59,885 nucleotides of DNA. Origin: a virus. The DNA is taken from positions 1 through 59,885 of IMG/VR virus record IMGVR_UViG_3300008952_000052. The stretch is one strand, 5' to 3'. Positions 43,801-52,892 of this stretch are shown piece by piece. The position numbers and the translations under genes are program-made. The stretch's first letter is position 1, and every line of letters begins with the position of its first letter. The notes beneath the pieces were generated by a model. The model searched no databases and was not told where the DNA came from. It saw only the letters and a program-made list of their open reading frames with translations.

Positions 43801-46800
43801 TGCGGTGTAGCACTGTTGTTTTGATAAAGATCAAAATCAATAGTAGACTCAAGATTGGCTGCATTGATGAGATCCCCTTTAATTCTAAACATCGCCAAAG
43901 CTGCATTGTTAGTATCCACCCCAGCTATATTTAAGGTAATGCTTTGACCCGAACCAGCGACATTAGCTAAAGTATCATCATACTGTCCAAGAAATTGAAG
44001 GGTCTTATCGTATGGGGTTATTCCATGAGCATAAGCATGGAGAATCCCAACAGGTACAGGAGTACCAGAAGGGTCTTCAGTGAAATTAATTCCACCAATC
44101 AGCCCAGAGTCCACTCCTTGAACTTGTAAAAATCGAACAGGTTTTGTTGTTGTTCCCAAATCTTGACCAACAGCATCAGGAACCAAATTAGTACTAATCA
44201 CTGACCAGTCTGCGAGAGCTACAGCATTGGCATCCACATAGGCTTTGACACTCTCTGAAGTAGACAAAGTATCAGCAGAAGCCGAAGACATAGTATCATC
44301 ATCAATAATTCCTGTAATAACAACACTTGCAGAAACACCAACCTTCAAAGATGTTCCAACATGAACCACTCCAGAAGCGTGATCTATGGTAATCCCTTTA
44401 GCGAGATCAGAAGCATTAGCCATAGTGAACATGTCTGTACTGTTGTCATAATGAACAGTAAACATAAACGTGGCGAGGTCATAAAAATCTATGGCTGCTT
44501 TTTCACTTGTTCCAGCCTTAATAGCCATTTTAGAATGAGAAGCATTGTAAATCTCAAACTGGTGAGTGGCTACCCCACTACCACCGCCCATAACACCTTG
44601 TAGCTTACCAGTATTATCAATCTGCCAGTACAACGTATTGTCAGTCATAAAGTCTATGGTATCAGCAGTCTGCGCTATAACTTTTGTGGTTTGAGCAGCG
44701 TTCTCAATTCTATCTCCAGAAGAAGCCAAACCAGAAGAAGTAGCAATCAAGACAGGAGTAGCATCACTTTCTGCTTTGTAATACAGACCATTGTCTGTCA
44801 AAGAAGCAGATCCATCACTAACAAACAAGGCTCCCTGATTAGCAGCAGTCGGAACATTAGCATTCGTATATGCCACTTCATCAAAGATCATTCCCTTGGG
44901 ATCGATAAGGCCGGGTACTGTGAGCTTTCCAGTTACAGCATCATAGATCATCGGCATTGTGCCAGCAGCAGCACCTCCGATTGTGATTTCTTGTGTGTTG
45001 GAACAGTGAAGGTTCACAAACTCTGGAGCAGTACCAGCTACATACACAGCACCACTGGAAACTTTGAATTCTCCAAGATTAAGATTGAGGTCGTTAGCTA
45101 CAGCAGGTGATGTGGGTTCATCTGAAACATAAACAACGTCAGCCAATTCTCCCTTGGCAGTGGTTGTTACAACCACCTTTCCAGAGGTTTCTGAGAATAC
45201 CAGAAGACCAACTCCTCTCAATACTCCTTCAGTACCATTATGAGCAGTATTGAGAGCAGAGAGTAAGAGAGACATATTAGCGTAGCCAGTCAGCAACTCA
45301 ATGACTACCTCTCCCATCGGAGTAGCAAAAGTGATATTCCCAGCACAAGTCGTTGGAAGTGTTGCTGCTGCATTTGCTGTCAGTGTGGCAGCAGTCATAG
45401 CAAGGGGGTTGACCAGTCTCATCCAACCATAAGGTTCATCAGCACCAGCAGCAGTAGAGGCTCCCGGAATAACGAAAATCGTACCTGCTGGACAATTAAT
45501 TCCACTACTCTGTGTAGCAGGTAGATATGAACCACCCTGAAGGAAGACATCACCAGAATGAGGCCCCGCAGTGGCTCCATCTGTTTCTAAAGTATCACCA
45601 CCTTGAATAATGACCCAACCAACACTACCATTACTGGTTGTTGTTGAAGATTGAGTTTGAAGTCTAAGATTATAGCTATGAGAAGAGTCTCTTGAATTCC
45701 CTTGAATGATACCAGCAGGGAGAGAACGTCTGTCTGCATTAGCAGCAATATCAGAAGGCCAAACCGTATGACCAAGATTTAATCTTGGCCCCATTGCGAG
45801 ATAATTGGGATCAAGCTCTATTTCAGGAGCAGAAATTCCACCAACCTCAATACTTCCTTCAATTTGTAAGTGTCCGTGTCTTGGATCATTTGCACCAAAT
45901 TTATCAACACCAGCACCAGAAAGGTTAGGAAGGGCTGGTGTAGAAGAGGCTTGGATAACCACAGGCCCCGCATCAGCAGAGATTTTTCTACCAGCACCAG
46001 AACCAGCTACAGGAGGGTTTACCGAAGTGAAACCATCATAGGCAACATCAAGAGAGCCGTAAGCATTAAAGGCTCCTTGAGTAGTAGCAAAGAAAGCCAG
46101 ATCATCAATCGCATCCTGAACATCCTCTGCACCCAATTGGTTTGCAAGGGGGATAGCAACGACCCCACCACTGAAAGGATCAGGATAATTGTTCTGATAG
46201 TGAATACTCTTGGCTTGGGTGTGTGTGGCAAAAATGTTGGGCTTTGTACCAGCAAATACATAACCCGGCGCTGCTGCACCAGAAGTAGGATCTCCATATT
46301 TACAAGAGGAAACATCCAAAACAGTATTTGCTAAAACCATTCCTGTAGTGTCGAAGTGAATGGGTGCAATACCAAAATCAGAGAAGGAAAGATAGACTTT
46401 CACATCACCAGCTTTTGCTAATGAACCACCCTCTCCAATGTGAAGAGTGCGACCTACAAAGGAAGAAGTGACTTCAGACCAACGAATTCTGGTTGTTGAA
46501 GCGTTTGTGAGAATACCATATCCATTAGAACCATTCTTTCCAGCGACAACAGATCTATCAACCAGAAGGTCAAAAGTCTCCGCTACAACATTAGCAATAA
46601 TCGGATTGGCTTTGATAGCACTATCTCCAAAGACAGTACTGCCAATGATAAAAAGCTTTCCACAATAGCAGTTAGCAGTAATCGCTGTCTGACCAGCCGT
46701 GGAAAGTGAATTGTAGACATAGGAATCTATGATGTAGGTTTCAGCCGTAAAGGTAGTGCTGCTGACAGGATCTGAGACTGCAAAGATAGCAGAAGTGCCT

Positions 46801-47819
46801 GATCCAGCCGTGTGTAATACCGCACAGTCAATGAGGTACATTTTCCCACGTTTATGGGTAATCGTTGGTTGGGTAGAGGCTCCATCATCGGTTTCAAACT
46901 GAATTCCCATACAGACGAGAAGGTCTGCATTAGCACCAGCATCAAATAGATGACCTGCATTTGATTTTGTTCTCGCAACAACACCTTTTGTCTGTGCTGT
47001 AGGAGATGGGTTAATGAGATCAGCAGCTACAATGTGAATATGAGGCTCAAATACAAGGCTCTCTTCGTACAGTCCATTCCTCACCAAAATCACATAAGGT
47101 TGATCTGCTGATGGTGCTGGCTCCCCACGGGTTGCTGCCGTATTCGCATATGCGATAGCATCTTGAATTTTGAAAAAGTCAGCGAAGCCTTCTGCATAAG
47201 TAGTCACCCCACTCGTTGCTAAAGAAGCGGAGTCGGGGCCGGGCATAGAGACTAAATTTGTAGTGTGATCATTTGGAGCTTGAGAAGCATCGTAAGATTT
47301 TCGCCCCCTGTTCGCATCAACATAGAGAACACGACCACTGGTGCTAACCCTTCTCACATAAGCCAGAAGTCTTTGGAGGTTTTGGTTCTGGTTGTCAGCC
47401 CAACCAACGATATCTATGTCAACAGGAATGGAACCAACCGTATCTTTTCGTTCACCAGCAGCAGGGAGTTTAAGATCACCAAAACGGGTTTGACTACGAA
47501 CCCGTAAAAAAACCGTATCCTCATTGGATGTGCCTAAATCTGTGATCAAACGAACAAGGTAGGAGCCTTCGTGATCTACATTAAATTTACACCAATACTG
47601 AGTAGATCCCGGCGGACTAATTAAAGCTGCTGATGATGCTACGGCACTTGGACTGTCTGGAGTGAAAACGATTGTCCAATTGTAAGTAGAAATACCTGAT
47701 GTGCTTGCCACCTCACACTTGATTTCATCACCCTTACGGGCAGTTTCTACACTTTGATTTGTTGGATGGGATGTTGGGGTTCCATTATGGGTGACCGTAA
47801 TACTAAAATTGGCTGACAT
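40839..47819 (-). CDS. Beta-helix tail-fibre/spike protein, 2326 aa
   Basis: Residues 1-108 form an Ig/PKD-like domain (GDEIKCEVAS, YNWTIVF, GSYLVRLI). From about 160 on, VLYVDANRG, FKIQDAIAYA, QPYVILVRNGLYEESLVF and later GKLFIIGSTVFGDS show the repeating short strands of a right-handed parallel beta-helix of the pectate-lyase type. No catalytic triad can be named. AEDVQDAIDDL (about residue 570) is a fibre-shaft signature. About 1204-1612 is a tandem duplication. The protein is a probable receptor-binding fibre or spike, possibly polysaccharide-binding. SD TGGAGAG precedes ATG. Confidence 0.85.
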   Translation of the reverse strand: MSANFSITVTHNGTPTSHPTNQSVETARKGDEIKCEVASTSGISTYNWTIVFTPDSPSAVASSAALISPPGSTQYWCKFNVDHEGSYLVRLITDLGTSNEDTVFLRVRSQTRFGDLKLPAAGERKDTVGSIPVDIDIVGWADNQNQNLQRLLAYVRRVSTSGRVLYVDANRGRKSYDASQAPNDHTTNLVSMPGPDSASLATSGVTTYAEGFADFFKIQDAIAYANTAATRGEPAPSADQPYVILVRNGLYEESLVFEPHIHIVAADLINPSPTAQTKGVVARTKSNAGHLFDAGANADLLVCMGIQFETDDGASTQPTITHKRGKMYLIDCAVLHTAGSGTSAIFAVSDPVSSTTFTAETYIIDSYVYNSLSTAGQTAITANCYCGKLFIIGSTVFGDSAIKANPIIANVVAETFDLLVDRSVVAGKNGSNGYGILTNASTTRIRWSEVTSSFVGRTLHIGEGGSLAKAGDVKVYLSFSDFGIAPIHFDTTGMVLANTVLDVSSCKYGDPTSGAAAPGYVFAGTKPNIFATHTQAKSIHYQNNYPDPFSGGVVAIPLANQLGAEDVQDAIDDLAFFATTQGAFNAYGSLDVAYDGFTSVNPPVAGSGAGRKISADAGPVVIQASSTPALPNLSGAGVDKFGANDPRHGHLQIEGSIEVGGISAPEIELDPNYLAMGPRLNLGHTVWPSDIAANADRRSLPAGIIQGNSRDSSHSYNLRLQTQSSTTTSNGSVGWVIIQGGDTLETDGATAGPHSGDVFLQGGSYLPATQSSGINCPAGTIFVIPGASTAAGADEPYGWMRLVNPLAMTAATLTANAAATLPTTCAGNITFATPMGEVVIELLTGYANMSLLLSALNTAHNGTEGVLRGVGLLVFSETSGKVVVTTTAKGELADVVYVSDEPTSPAVANDLNLNLGEFKVSSGAVYVAGTAPEFVNLHCSNTQEITIGGAAAGTMPMIYDAVTGKLTVPGLIDPKGMIFDEVAYTNANVPTAANQGALFVSDGSASLTDNGLYYKAESDATPVLIATSSGLASSGDRIENAAQTTKVIAQTADTIDFMTDNTLYWQIDNTGKLQGVMGGGSGVATHQFEIYNASHSKMAIKAGTSEKAAIDFYDLATFMFTVHYDNSTDMFTMANASDLAKGITIDHASGVVHVGTSLKVGVSASVVITGIIDDDTMSSASADTLSTSESVKAYVDANAVALADWSVISTNLVPDAVGQDLGTTTKPVRFLQVQGVDSGLIGGINFTEDPSGTPVPVGILHAYAHGITPYDKTLQFLGQYDDTLANVAGSGQSITLNIAGVDTNNAALAMFRIKGDLINAANLESTIDFDLYQNNSATPQTMFSLFADTANSKIAQVRFEVPLLLKNYATGSLPSSGTILAGTIAYDSTTNEVKVWDGGNWSAMGGSGGLTNWSENSTNLVPNTATQTFGEVASTVQTIFVQSDQGGTKDKGLHFADSGGSERGFHVMEGSNSYGKSSHHFASTYAETKANLTTGHGTGVVWRGEATDGAVYIMRQISNFTDIANLESQVDFDYGDNPGWTTMFSFFKDTSSTQAAQVRFETPLALNSYPTASLPTATEYRDGALVFDTTVNAIKVKHSGIWNGLTGSGNLSGSGSAQQVGVFDGAGNVVGQAELLFDSANKTLTVDSSNSNMASYLELTNSGVGANEDEWRVGRDQYGVFRIDHQGKDLSAATLMVEGVPAIASLPQELILKVDNGNGAGIQSATYTINLNSNGATDNTWSVVSPTVASANIDVATITTTKVALAGAINTLLVLITNYSSSVETTNTGPNQPYYDVLLQAINPTATYDIAVSGTAMENDAGGGISYTLQPFGWKAVLHIDTEETARGARHNLGLQGVYGNLWQEDQFIFGKATGSNIIKITSGDITPFDSTFPNGTTRANGLVIFGNDPAIPTAYGMLRMNNGSFQLSNLDDGVNGILLQFSEEQTATIQAAAATNKTTFKVQGNSDSTATNGSEICRILQIEHETEAAPDKGGGIETKYEFNNKGLGFFNFQLTDASNGQEDSQCFIKTLINGTSTASLVISAGKTTFAKAIKIGVDASTTTNVWDGAAWVIGAKEPSTISATETGSPLTSTLHHQYTASKKSQIIDARELVVVRKGRDIAYPDDINPSTNEVDFVQSIGNSRHLYTPTLKSDTSSSEEMVGWFLTNTQAQAITSDLNYYTEIAIPYPANKMGGDFGGTNALFEVKIWYYGQCDDIMGSIVDIDASDRPTITLSLHNTADGVLIGQEAKANTATTINAGVNVGTINNYLFENSNADLDLSSLATVPNAGDTLRVTINIAFPSGRTNDRIPHMVGRVTAKFKQES
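42985..44209 (-). repeat. Tandem duplication of about 200 codons in a fibre gene
   Basis: Repeat 1 (43587-44209) starts DWSVISTNLVP, and repeat 2 (42985-43586) starts NWSENSTNLVP. Both contain IANLES/ANLES-x-x-DFD, TMFS-F-DT, AQVRFE-PL, a SLP turn, GT/GA-x-x-YD/FD-T-x-N, and a closing GSG-L. Identity is partial, so the duplication is not recent. Confidence 0.75.
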
Positions 47820-47860
47820 TTGTAACTCTCCATAAAAGATCGGTAGTCATATAAAACAAG

Positions 47861-49372
47861 TCATAGATAAAATAGGGAAGAAACATCCTCTCCAATCCTA
47901 TCTTTTGGTGTCCTTACTCCCAACCTATCTACCGTAAGACGGTATGATTGTGCTGTTGCTGTTCCTTTCATCCTTTGATCTAAACGAATAGTAGAAAGTC
48001 CTAATTTCACTTTGGTAGATGACCCCGAAGTGAAACCAACCCTTCCACCATTAGATTCCAATAGGAACTCCATTCGATAATTTCCTTTATTTTGACCATC
48101 TATAATGGTCAGGATCGTGCCTTCTCCACAAGAAGAGAAGTCTTGATCAAGGTCTTTTATAGTGTTTCCATTGAGAACCGTTAATTTCCCACTCAATCCA
48201 TTAGAGGTTGTATAGGATCGTGGAGTGTTATCTGCTCCCAAAGGAAAGCAAAGAACATCCTTGACCCTGTAGGTTCCCTTGTTCACACCACTCAGAATCT
48301 CTAAGGAAGCACCTATTGGTACGCTCTGAAAGTTTTTTGAAGTGTCCGTAAACAAAGATCTGTCTGTAAGGGTAGCTCCGTACCCTGTTATTTCTTTTGC
48401 CCCACTACAAAATTTGCGAAAATCCTCATAATAAGAGAGGTCATAGTCCATAGATAAGACATCTGTAAAAACTTGCTGATAGACCTCTCTGAATAAATGT
48501 CTGAATTCATAGAGCGTGTGGGCTGGTTTCAGAATCTGCATCACCAGCGGTAAATTATTGAAAATCTTTTGGATATTCTCTGAGAATTCTGAAACAAGAT
48601 GATGAGTATGCCCTCCGTCCTCAGAAGCTAAAACCTTGAATTGATATATTTCATGGGTGTGGGTTTCACCCTCTCCATCAAGACTGATAGTCTTCCCATT
48701 ACCATCACTATCCATTCGTATCGTATGATAATGATCTTCATCTGAAGAGGTGGTTTTCACATTCAAAAGGGAAACTTCAAATTCAAACTGATCTGCAAGT
48801 CTGTAAGCTGAATTAGGTGTCCTCTTCATCTCCATAGATTTCTCTATGATCTGAATATCCCCTTCAGTCAAGAGCCTAATCCCTTCTTTAACTGTAGAAA
48901 GTCTTGAACCATTTAGAAGAAGAACAATCATCTTCTTCAGAAATGTTCTGTGTTCTATGTCGCTGTCCAACTTGAATGTGAAATCACGATAATGAGGATT
49001 GACCAGCCCACCAAGGATCTGGTAGAGAAATTCTGGTCTTGTGAAATCAAAATCACTGTCTGAATAGACCTCTTGTGCTACTACCTGTATCTTAGCTATT
49101 TGCTCGGCTGCACTTTGAAGTTGCAAGGTATAGAAAGGCCCCTTCACCTGAGAGATATAATTGCTTGGTAGCAAAGACATCAAGACTTCCAGTATTCTCT
49201 CAGTCTGAATCCTAACTCCCCTGTACCACTCCTGACCTGTCTCCTCTATAGGAGAGGGGTTTATGGCTACGCTGTTGGGAAAGGTCTTCTCAGAGCCTTC
49301 TACATAGTCTGTTTCTGGAAGCTTTGATCCTTCACTATTATATGGAACAAAAGGGTCTTTCTTTATCGACAT
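47861..49372 (-). CDS. Probable baseplate wedge/tail protein, 503 aa
   Basis: The N-terminal about 180 residues are helical (ERILEVLMSLLPSNYIS ... YQILGGLV), as in phage tail protein I/Gp48-type wedge proteins that bridge baseplate and fibre. Around 215-262 are histidine motifs DHYHTIRMD, THTHEIYQF and GHTHHL, which look like metal-binding HxH strands known from trimeric tail fibres. The C-terminal third has two tandem modules with D-x-x-x-x-F ... GxxLxI-x-G-x-NKGxYR. It is located directly after the J-like gene and before the fibre genes, the expected place for a fibre-connecting baseplate protein. The assignment is inferred from layout and motifs. Confidence 0.7.
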   Translation of the reverse strand: MSIKKDPFVPYNSEGSKLPETDYVEGSEKTFPNSVAINPSPIEETGQEWYRGVRIQTERILEVLMSLLPSNYISQVKGPFYTLQLQSAAEQIAKIQVVAQEVYSDSDFDFTRPEFLYQILGGLVNPHYRDFTFKLDSDIEHRTFLKKMIVLLLNGSRLSTVKEGIRLLTEGDIQIIEKSMEMKRTPNSAYRLADQFEFEVSLLNVKTTSSDEDHYHTIRMDSDGNGKTISLDGEGETHTHEIYQFKVLASEDGGHTHHLVSEFSENIQKIFNNLPLVMQILKPAHTLYEFRHLFREVYQQVFTDVLSMDYDLSYYEDFRKFCSGAKEITGYGATLTDRSLFTDTSKNFQSVPIGASLEILSGVNKGTYRVKDVLCFPLGADNTPRSYTTSNGLSGKLTVLNGNTIKDLDQDFSSCGEGTILTIIDGQNKGNYRMEFLLESNGGRVGFTSGSSTKVKLGLSTIRLDQRMKGTATAQSYRLTVDRLGVRTPKDRIGEDVSSLFYL

Positions 49373-49374
49373 TC

Positions 49375-52300
49375 TTAGTATCCCCCACTGGAGGAATATG
49401 AAGTACCTGCTGACAGACGATTGGAAACACTGTCAGAATCGTATAAAAATTCAAAGGTTCCCGGAATTAGATACTCAATCGGCCCAGTTTCAATACTGGA
49501 AACACCTTCACTTCTACCTACAAAATAAGTCACATCGTAAGTATATGAAGTTGGAATTTCTTCATAGGACATCGTGACCAAAACCCTGTTGGCTGTCATA
49601 CTAACAGCAAGATCGTTTATTTCATTCTCTGTCTTTGAAGGATAAAGAGCCTGTAGTGTCTCCTGATCTGAGTATCCTTGGATAGACATCCCTTCATATC
49701 CTATGATGAAAGCCCTTCCCGATTTCTCTACAAAAGGAAGCCCCTCACTATTAGGAATATCTACAATTATTTCTAACGGAGTGGTTCCTTGATACACGGC
49801 TCTGAATTCATTTACTGATCCACCACCTGTTAAGGTATCTGAGTTTAGGGGGTCTTTGATGAGATATGTGCAGACCTCATTTGTAGACCAAGCATCTATT
49901 TTCACAATGTCAGCATCTTCACTGGCATCTATAGCTTCTCTTACAACATAGGATTCTTCTGTTCTACTCACCTTTGTAAGAGGAACCACCACATAAGAAA
50001 CACCAGTGGTATTATCTATCACTTCAATAATATCAGATTGTCTAAGGGGTGTTCCGAAAGATAGAGAATTAAAGAGGTTGTATAATCTTCCTCTGAGTAA
50101 TCGATCCACTACGGACATTTCAGCCCCTTGTGAAAGAATGACCGTTGCAGAAATATCTACAATATTCCTAACAGCCTCTTTCACAACAACATCGGCTGTT
50201 AAATGCTTCATATTGTTAATGCTGTTCTGAGCCACACTCAACATAGAATTCACCGAATACGTCACAGTGTAATTCTCATCATGCTTATAGGAAGCTATAA
50301 CCACAGATCCTGACGGAATAGCACTGTTTTCGGTTCTCTGAATACCAAGAGGGGTATTATCATCTCCTTCAATAACTCTATAATCAGGAAAAGAAGAAGT
50401 AGGTGAAGCGTACTCCGTACCCTCAGAATCTGTGATAACTATCGTCAAAGGGTTAATCCCTAAATACCGAAGATAATCAACAGTATTTCCAACCAAGATA
50501 TGTTCTTCATCAGTAACAGTTGTGACTGAACCAAGATCCTTCTCTGTACTTATTTGTATGTGGTCAGCAGCTAAGGTTGAGTACCCCATTTCCAGAATAG
50601 ATTGTTTGCGGTATAGGGCATATTCGGTATCGGTAAGAACCACATTACTTCCAGAAACGTCAATCAAAGAAAGTACTGGCTGTCTGGACATTGTGAAAGC
50701 ATTGCTGGTGCGGTAGCGGTAATCTCCCATGACGACATCTGTTAAATCAAGATCAGCAGGGTCATTATATTGACTGGAAAGCTGAATTCTATTGTAAGAA
50801 AGAATGGTCAGCCCTGTTAAAACGAAATTCGTACCTTCACTGTGGTTTCGGATACCATAAGGAGGAACCTCATCAGGCAAATCTAAAACTTCTATCAAGG
50901 GATTGTCCAGCGTAAGATTTTGATCTTGGATTTCAAAAATAAGATCCTGCGGATCACCAACCACTTCAAATTGAACATCCCTCTTTGTTTCAAAAGAAAA
51001 GGCAAAATTGTCTGTAACGATTGAATCTTGCGACCCCCGTATATAAACATCAACCTTCCCACCTTTGTGTTGTTGAAGGGTGTTGTCATAATCTCTCTTC
51101 ATCAGGCTCTCTCCAGAACCAACAATCTTACTTTCAGCCACACCAGCCAAACCTGAAACCAACTGCCGATAGCCTTGAAGGGTTCCTGTATCTACAGAGG
51201 AAAGGGTGTGCTGCGCCCTTACAGCCAATTCTCTATTACTCTCTTGATCTCTACCTCCAAAGAAAGTCTCTTTATTCCTCACAAGTACGTTCAAACCCGT
51301 AACAGTAGTGATTTTCCCCACCGAAACATTTCCAACAAGCCCAGAAGAATTGCAGATAGCAAATGTCGTAACCTCATACCACCCCGTAGAAGGGTCGTAG
51401 TGTGAGATCAAATTCCGTAATGAAATTTCAGTATAGGCTGTCGTTCTAAAGGAGAGGCTTCCAGCAGAAATTGTCGTACCAAGAGGGATACTATGCGTTG
51501 TTGTTGGTTTTGAAGTTACATAGAAGGTGACTTGACCTCTGGAGGGAGTGCCACCTCTTCTATAAACCCCAACATTAGAAGCCAGTTTTTCAAAAGCAGC
51601 ATCTATAAGATTCTGCGCTTTCATTGAATTTTTGAGGTAAAAAGACTGAGCTAAAGCCTGTTTGTATGGTGAAGAGGCTGGTGAGATTGAAAACCCTGAA
51701 TTTGTAGGATCATCAATCTCTAATAGAGTGCTGAAAGACTGTGTACGAGAAAGGAAATCAATAAGAAATCGTAACCTCACGCTCTCAGCAGACATTGGAT
51801 CTATAAAAGTATCTCTTAATACCGCACCGGGCTGAACAGCTATGTTTTCATTGGCTCTGTGAATGGAGGTAACAATTTCCCTAACTACCTGTCTTCTGGA
51901 AACAGTGGGCAATGAGGCAGTATTCAAAGAAAGCTGTATCGGATATCCAACAACCTCTAAAGAATACGGACTTTCAAACTCCACACCAGAAATCGTATTG
52001 TAATAAACCGCAGTTACTACATAATATAAAGGTCTATCCAAAGGAGTAGAAGAGAACTCATTATCAGGTACTGTAGAAGGAGTTGAATTTATGCTCCCAA
52101 GCCTATTGTGAGTGAAAGAGTATCGGTTTTTCTTGGCAATGCTCTCTACTGTAATCGAAGTCCTAAATTGTGTGGTCGCTTCATTAACCGCCATTCTCTC
52201 GTTAAATTCAACAGATACGGTATCTCCTTTAGTGTCTTCCTGATACCCAAAAACCCGAAAGTAAAGGGGGTCTACAGTAAGATCTCCATTAGCATCCACA

Positions 52301-52881
52301 GATGGAGTAGAGTCTACTGCCAGTTGTCCAATTATGGTAGTATCCTCAATCACTTTATCAACATCTCCTATGGGAGATGGATTAAGGAGTTTATACCCTA
52401 TTGATCCACCACCCTCTGAAGTAGCTGCGTAGTAATTCATACCAAGGAACTGTCTTTCATAGGAATTGGAAGCAGCTATCTCTGCGGAAAGTCTCACAAG
52501 TCCAGTTAATCTTTCTACCCTTACTCCAACAGGAATCCCCGACACAGCAGGTAGCTCTTCACTCTGCAATAGAGTGACCCTAATTAATGCTTCCTCCGTG
52601 ACTGAACCATCTGTTAGGATAGACCTAACCTTTATTATGTTTTCCCCTATCATTAAAAGGTATCCATCTGGATACTTAGAGGGGCTTGGTATTGAAAAAG
52701 TCTCCCCTTCAAATGTGATTAGGTCTGGATTATCTTCAAAATCCCTCCCCAAAACAGAAATCTGTAAGTAGGCAGTGTTAGGATCTATTTTGCCTTGAAA
52801 AAACCTACTTTCTATAGATGTGGAAAAGCTAAACTCCTCTCTATACTTCCCATCTGGACATAAAAAACTTGGTGATATCAT
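49375..52881 (-). CDS. Baseplate J/gp6-like wedge protein, 1168 aa
   Basis: The middle region (about residues 330-600) has the baseplate-J order: RQVVREIVTSIHRA ... LRDTFIDP ... LRFLIDFLSRTQSF, then a beta domain with IPLGTTISAGSLSFRT, GLVGNVSVGKITTV, and finally FFGGRDQESNRELAVRAQ with TGTLQGYRQLVSGLAGV. This last motif, GG-x-D-x-E-x-x-x-x-x-x-R and the following helices, is typical of Mu gp47/T4 gp6-type wedge proteins. The protein is longer than most J proteins (usually 350-660 aa) because of extra N- and C-terminal beta domains, as in large myoviruses. Neighbours are gp25-like and fibre-connecting genes. Confidence 0.85.
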   Translation of the reverse strand: MISPSFLCPDGKYREEFSFSTSIESRFFQGKIDPNTAYLQISVLGRDFEDNPDLITFEGETFSIPSPSKYPDGYLLMIGENIIKVRSILTDGSVTEEALIRVTLLQSEELPAVSGIPVGVRVERLTGLVRLSAEIAASNSYERQFLGMNYYAATSEGGGSIGYKLLNPSPIGDVDKVIEDTTIIGQLAVDSTPSVDANGDLTVDPLYFRVFGYQEDTKGDTVSVEFNERMAVNEATTQFRTSITVESIAKKNRYSFTHNRLGSINSTPSTVPDNEFSSTPLDRPLYYVVTAVYYNTISGVEFESPYSLEVVGYPIQLSLNTASLPTVSRRQVVREIVTSIHRANENIAVQPGAVLRDTFIDPMSAESVRLRFLIDFLSRTQSFSTLLEIDDPTNSGFSISPASSPYKQALAQSFYLKNSMKAQNLIDAAFEKLASNVGVYRRGGTPSRGQVTFYVTSKPTTTHSIPLGTTISAGSLSFRTTAYTEISLRNLISHYDPSTGWYEVTTFAICNSSGLVGNVSVGKITTVTGLNVLVRNKETFFGGRDQESNRELAVRAQHTLSSVDTGTLQGYRQLVSGLAGVAESKIVGSGESLMKRDYDNTLQQHKGGKVDVYIRGSQDSIVTDNFAFSFETKRDVQFEVVGDPQDLIFEIQDQNLTLDNPLIEVLDLPDEVPPYGIRNHSEGTNFVLTGLTILSYNRIQLSSQYNDPADLDLTDVVMGDYRYRTSNAFTMSRQPVLSLIDVSGSNVVLTDTEYALYRKQSILEMGYSTLAADHIQISTEKDLGSVTTVTDEEHILVGNTVDYLRYLGINPLTIVITDSEGTEYASPTSSFPDYRVIEGDDNTPLGIQRTENSAIPSGSVVIASYKHDENYTVTYSVNSMLSVAQNSINNMKHLTADVVVKEAVRNIVDISATVILSQGAEMSVVDRLLRGRLYNLFNSLSFGTPLRQSDIIEVIDNTTGVSYVVVPLTKVSRTEESYVVREAIDASEDADIVKIDAWSTNEVCTYLIKDPLNSDTLTGGGSVNEFRAVYQGTTPLEIIVDIPNSEGLPFVEKSGRAFIIGYEGMSIQGYSDQETLQALYPSKTENEINDLAVSMTANRVLVTMSYEEIPTSYTYDVTYFVGRSEGVSSIETGPIEYLIPGTFEFLYDSDSVSNRLSAGTSYSSSGGY

Positions 52882-52892
52882 ATCTTCAAACC

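Noticed and set aside
11537-47819. Variable regions of a diversity-generating retroelement in the fibre C-termini
   Set aside because: No reverse transcriptase, no C-type-lectin-like C-terminus and no template-repeat pair could be seen in the window.
40839-47819. Active polysaccharide lyase (depolymerase) in the beta-helix protein
   Set aside because: The beta-helix pattern is visible, but no catalytic residues can be assigned. Binding without cleavage is equally likely.
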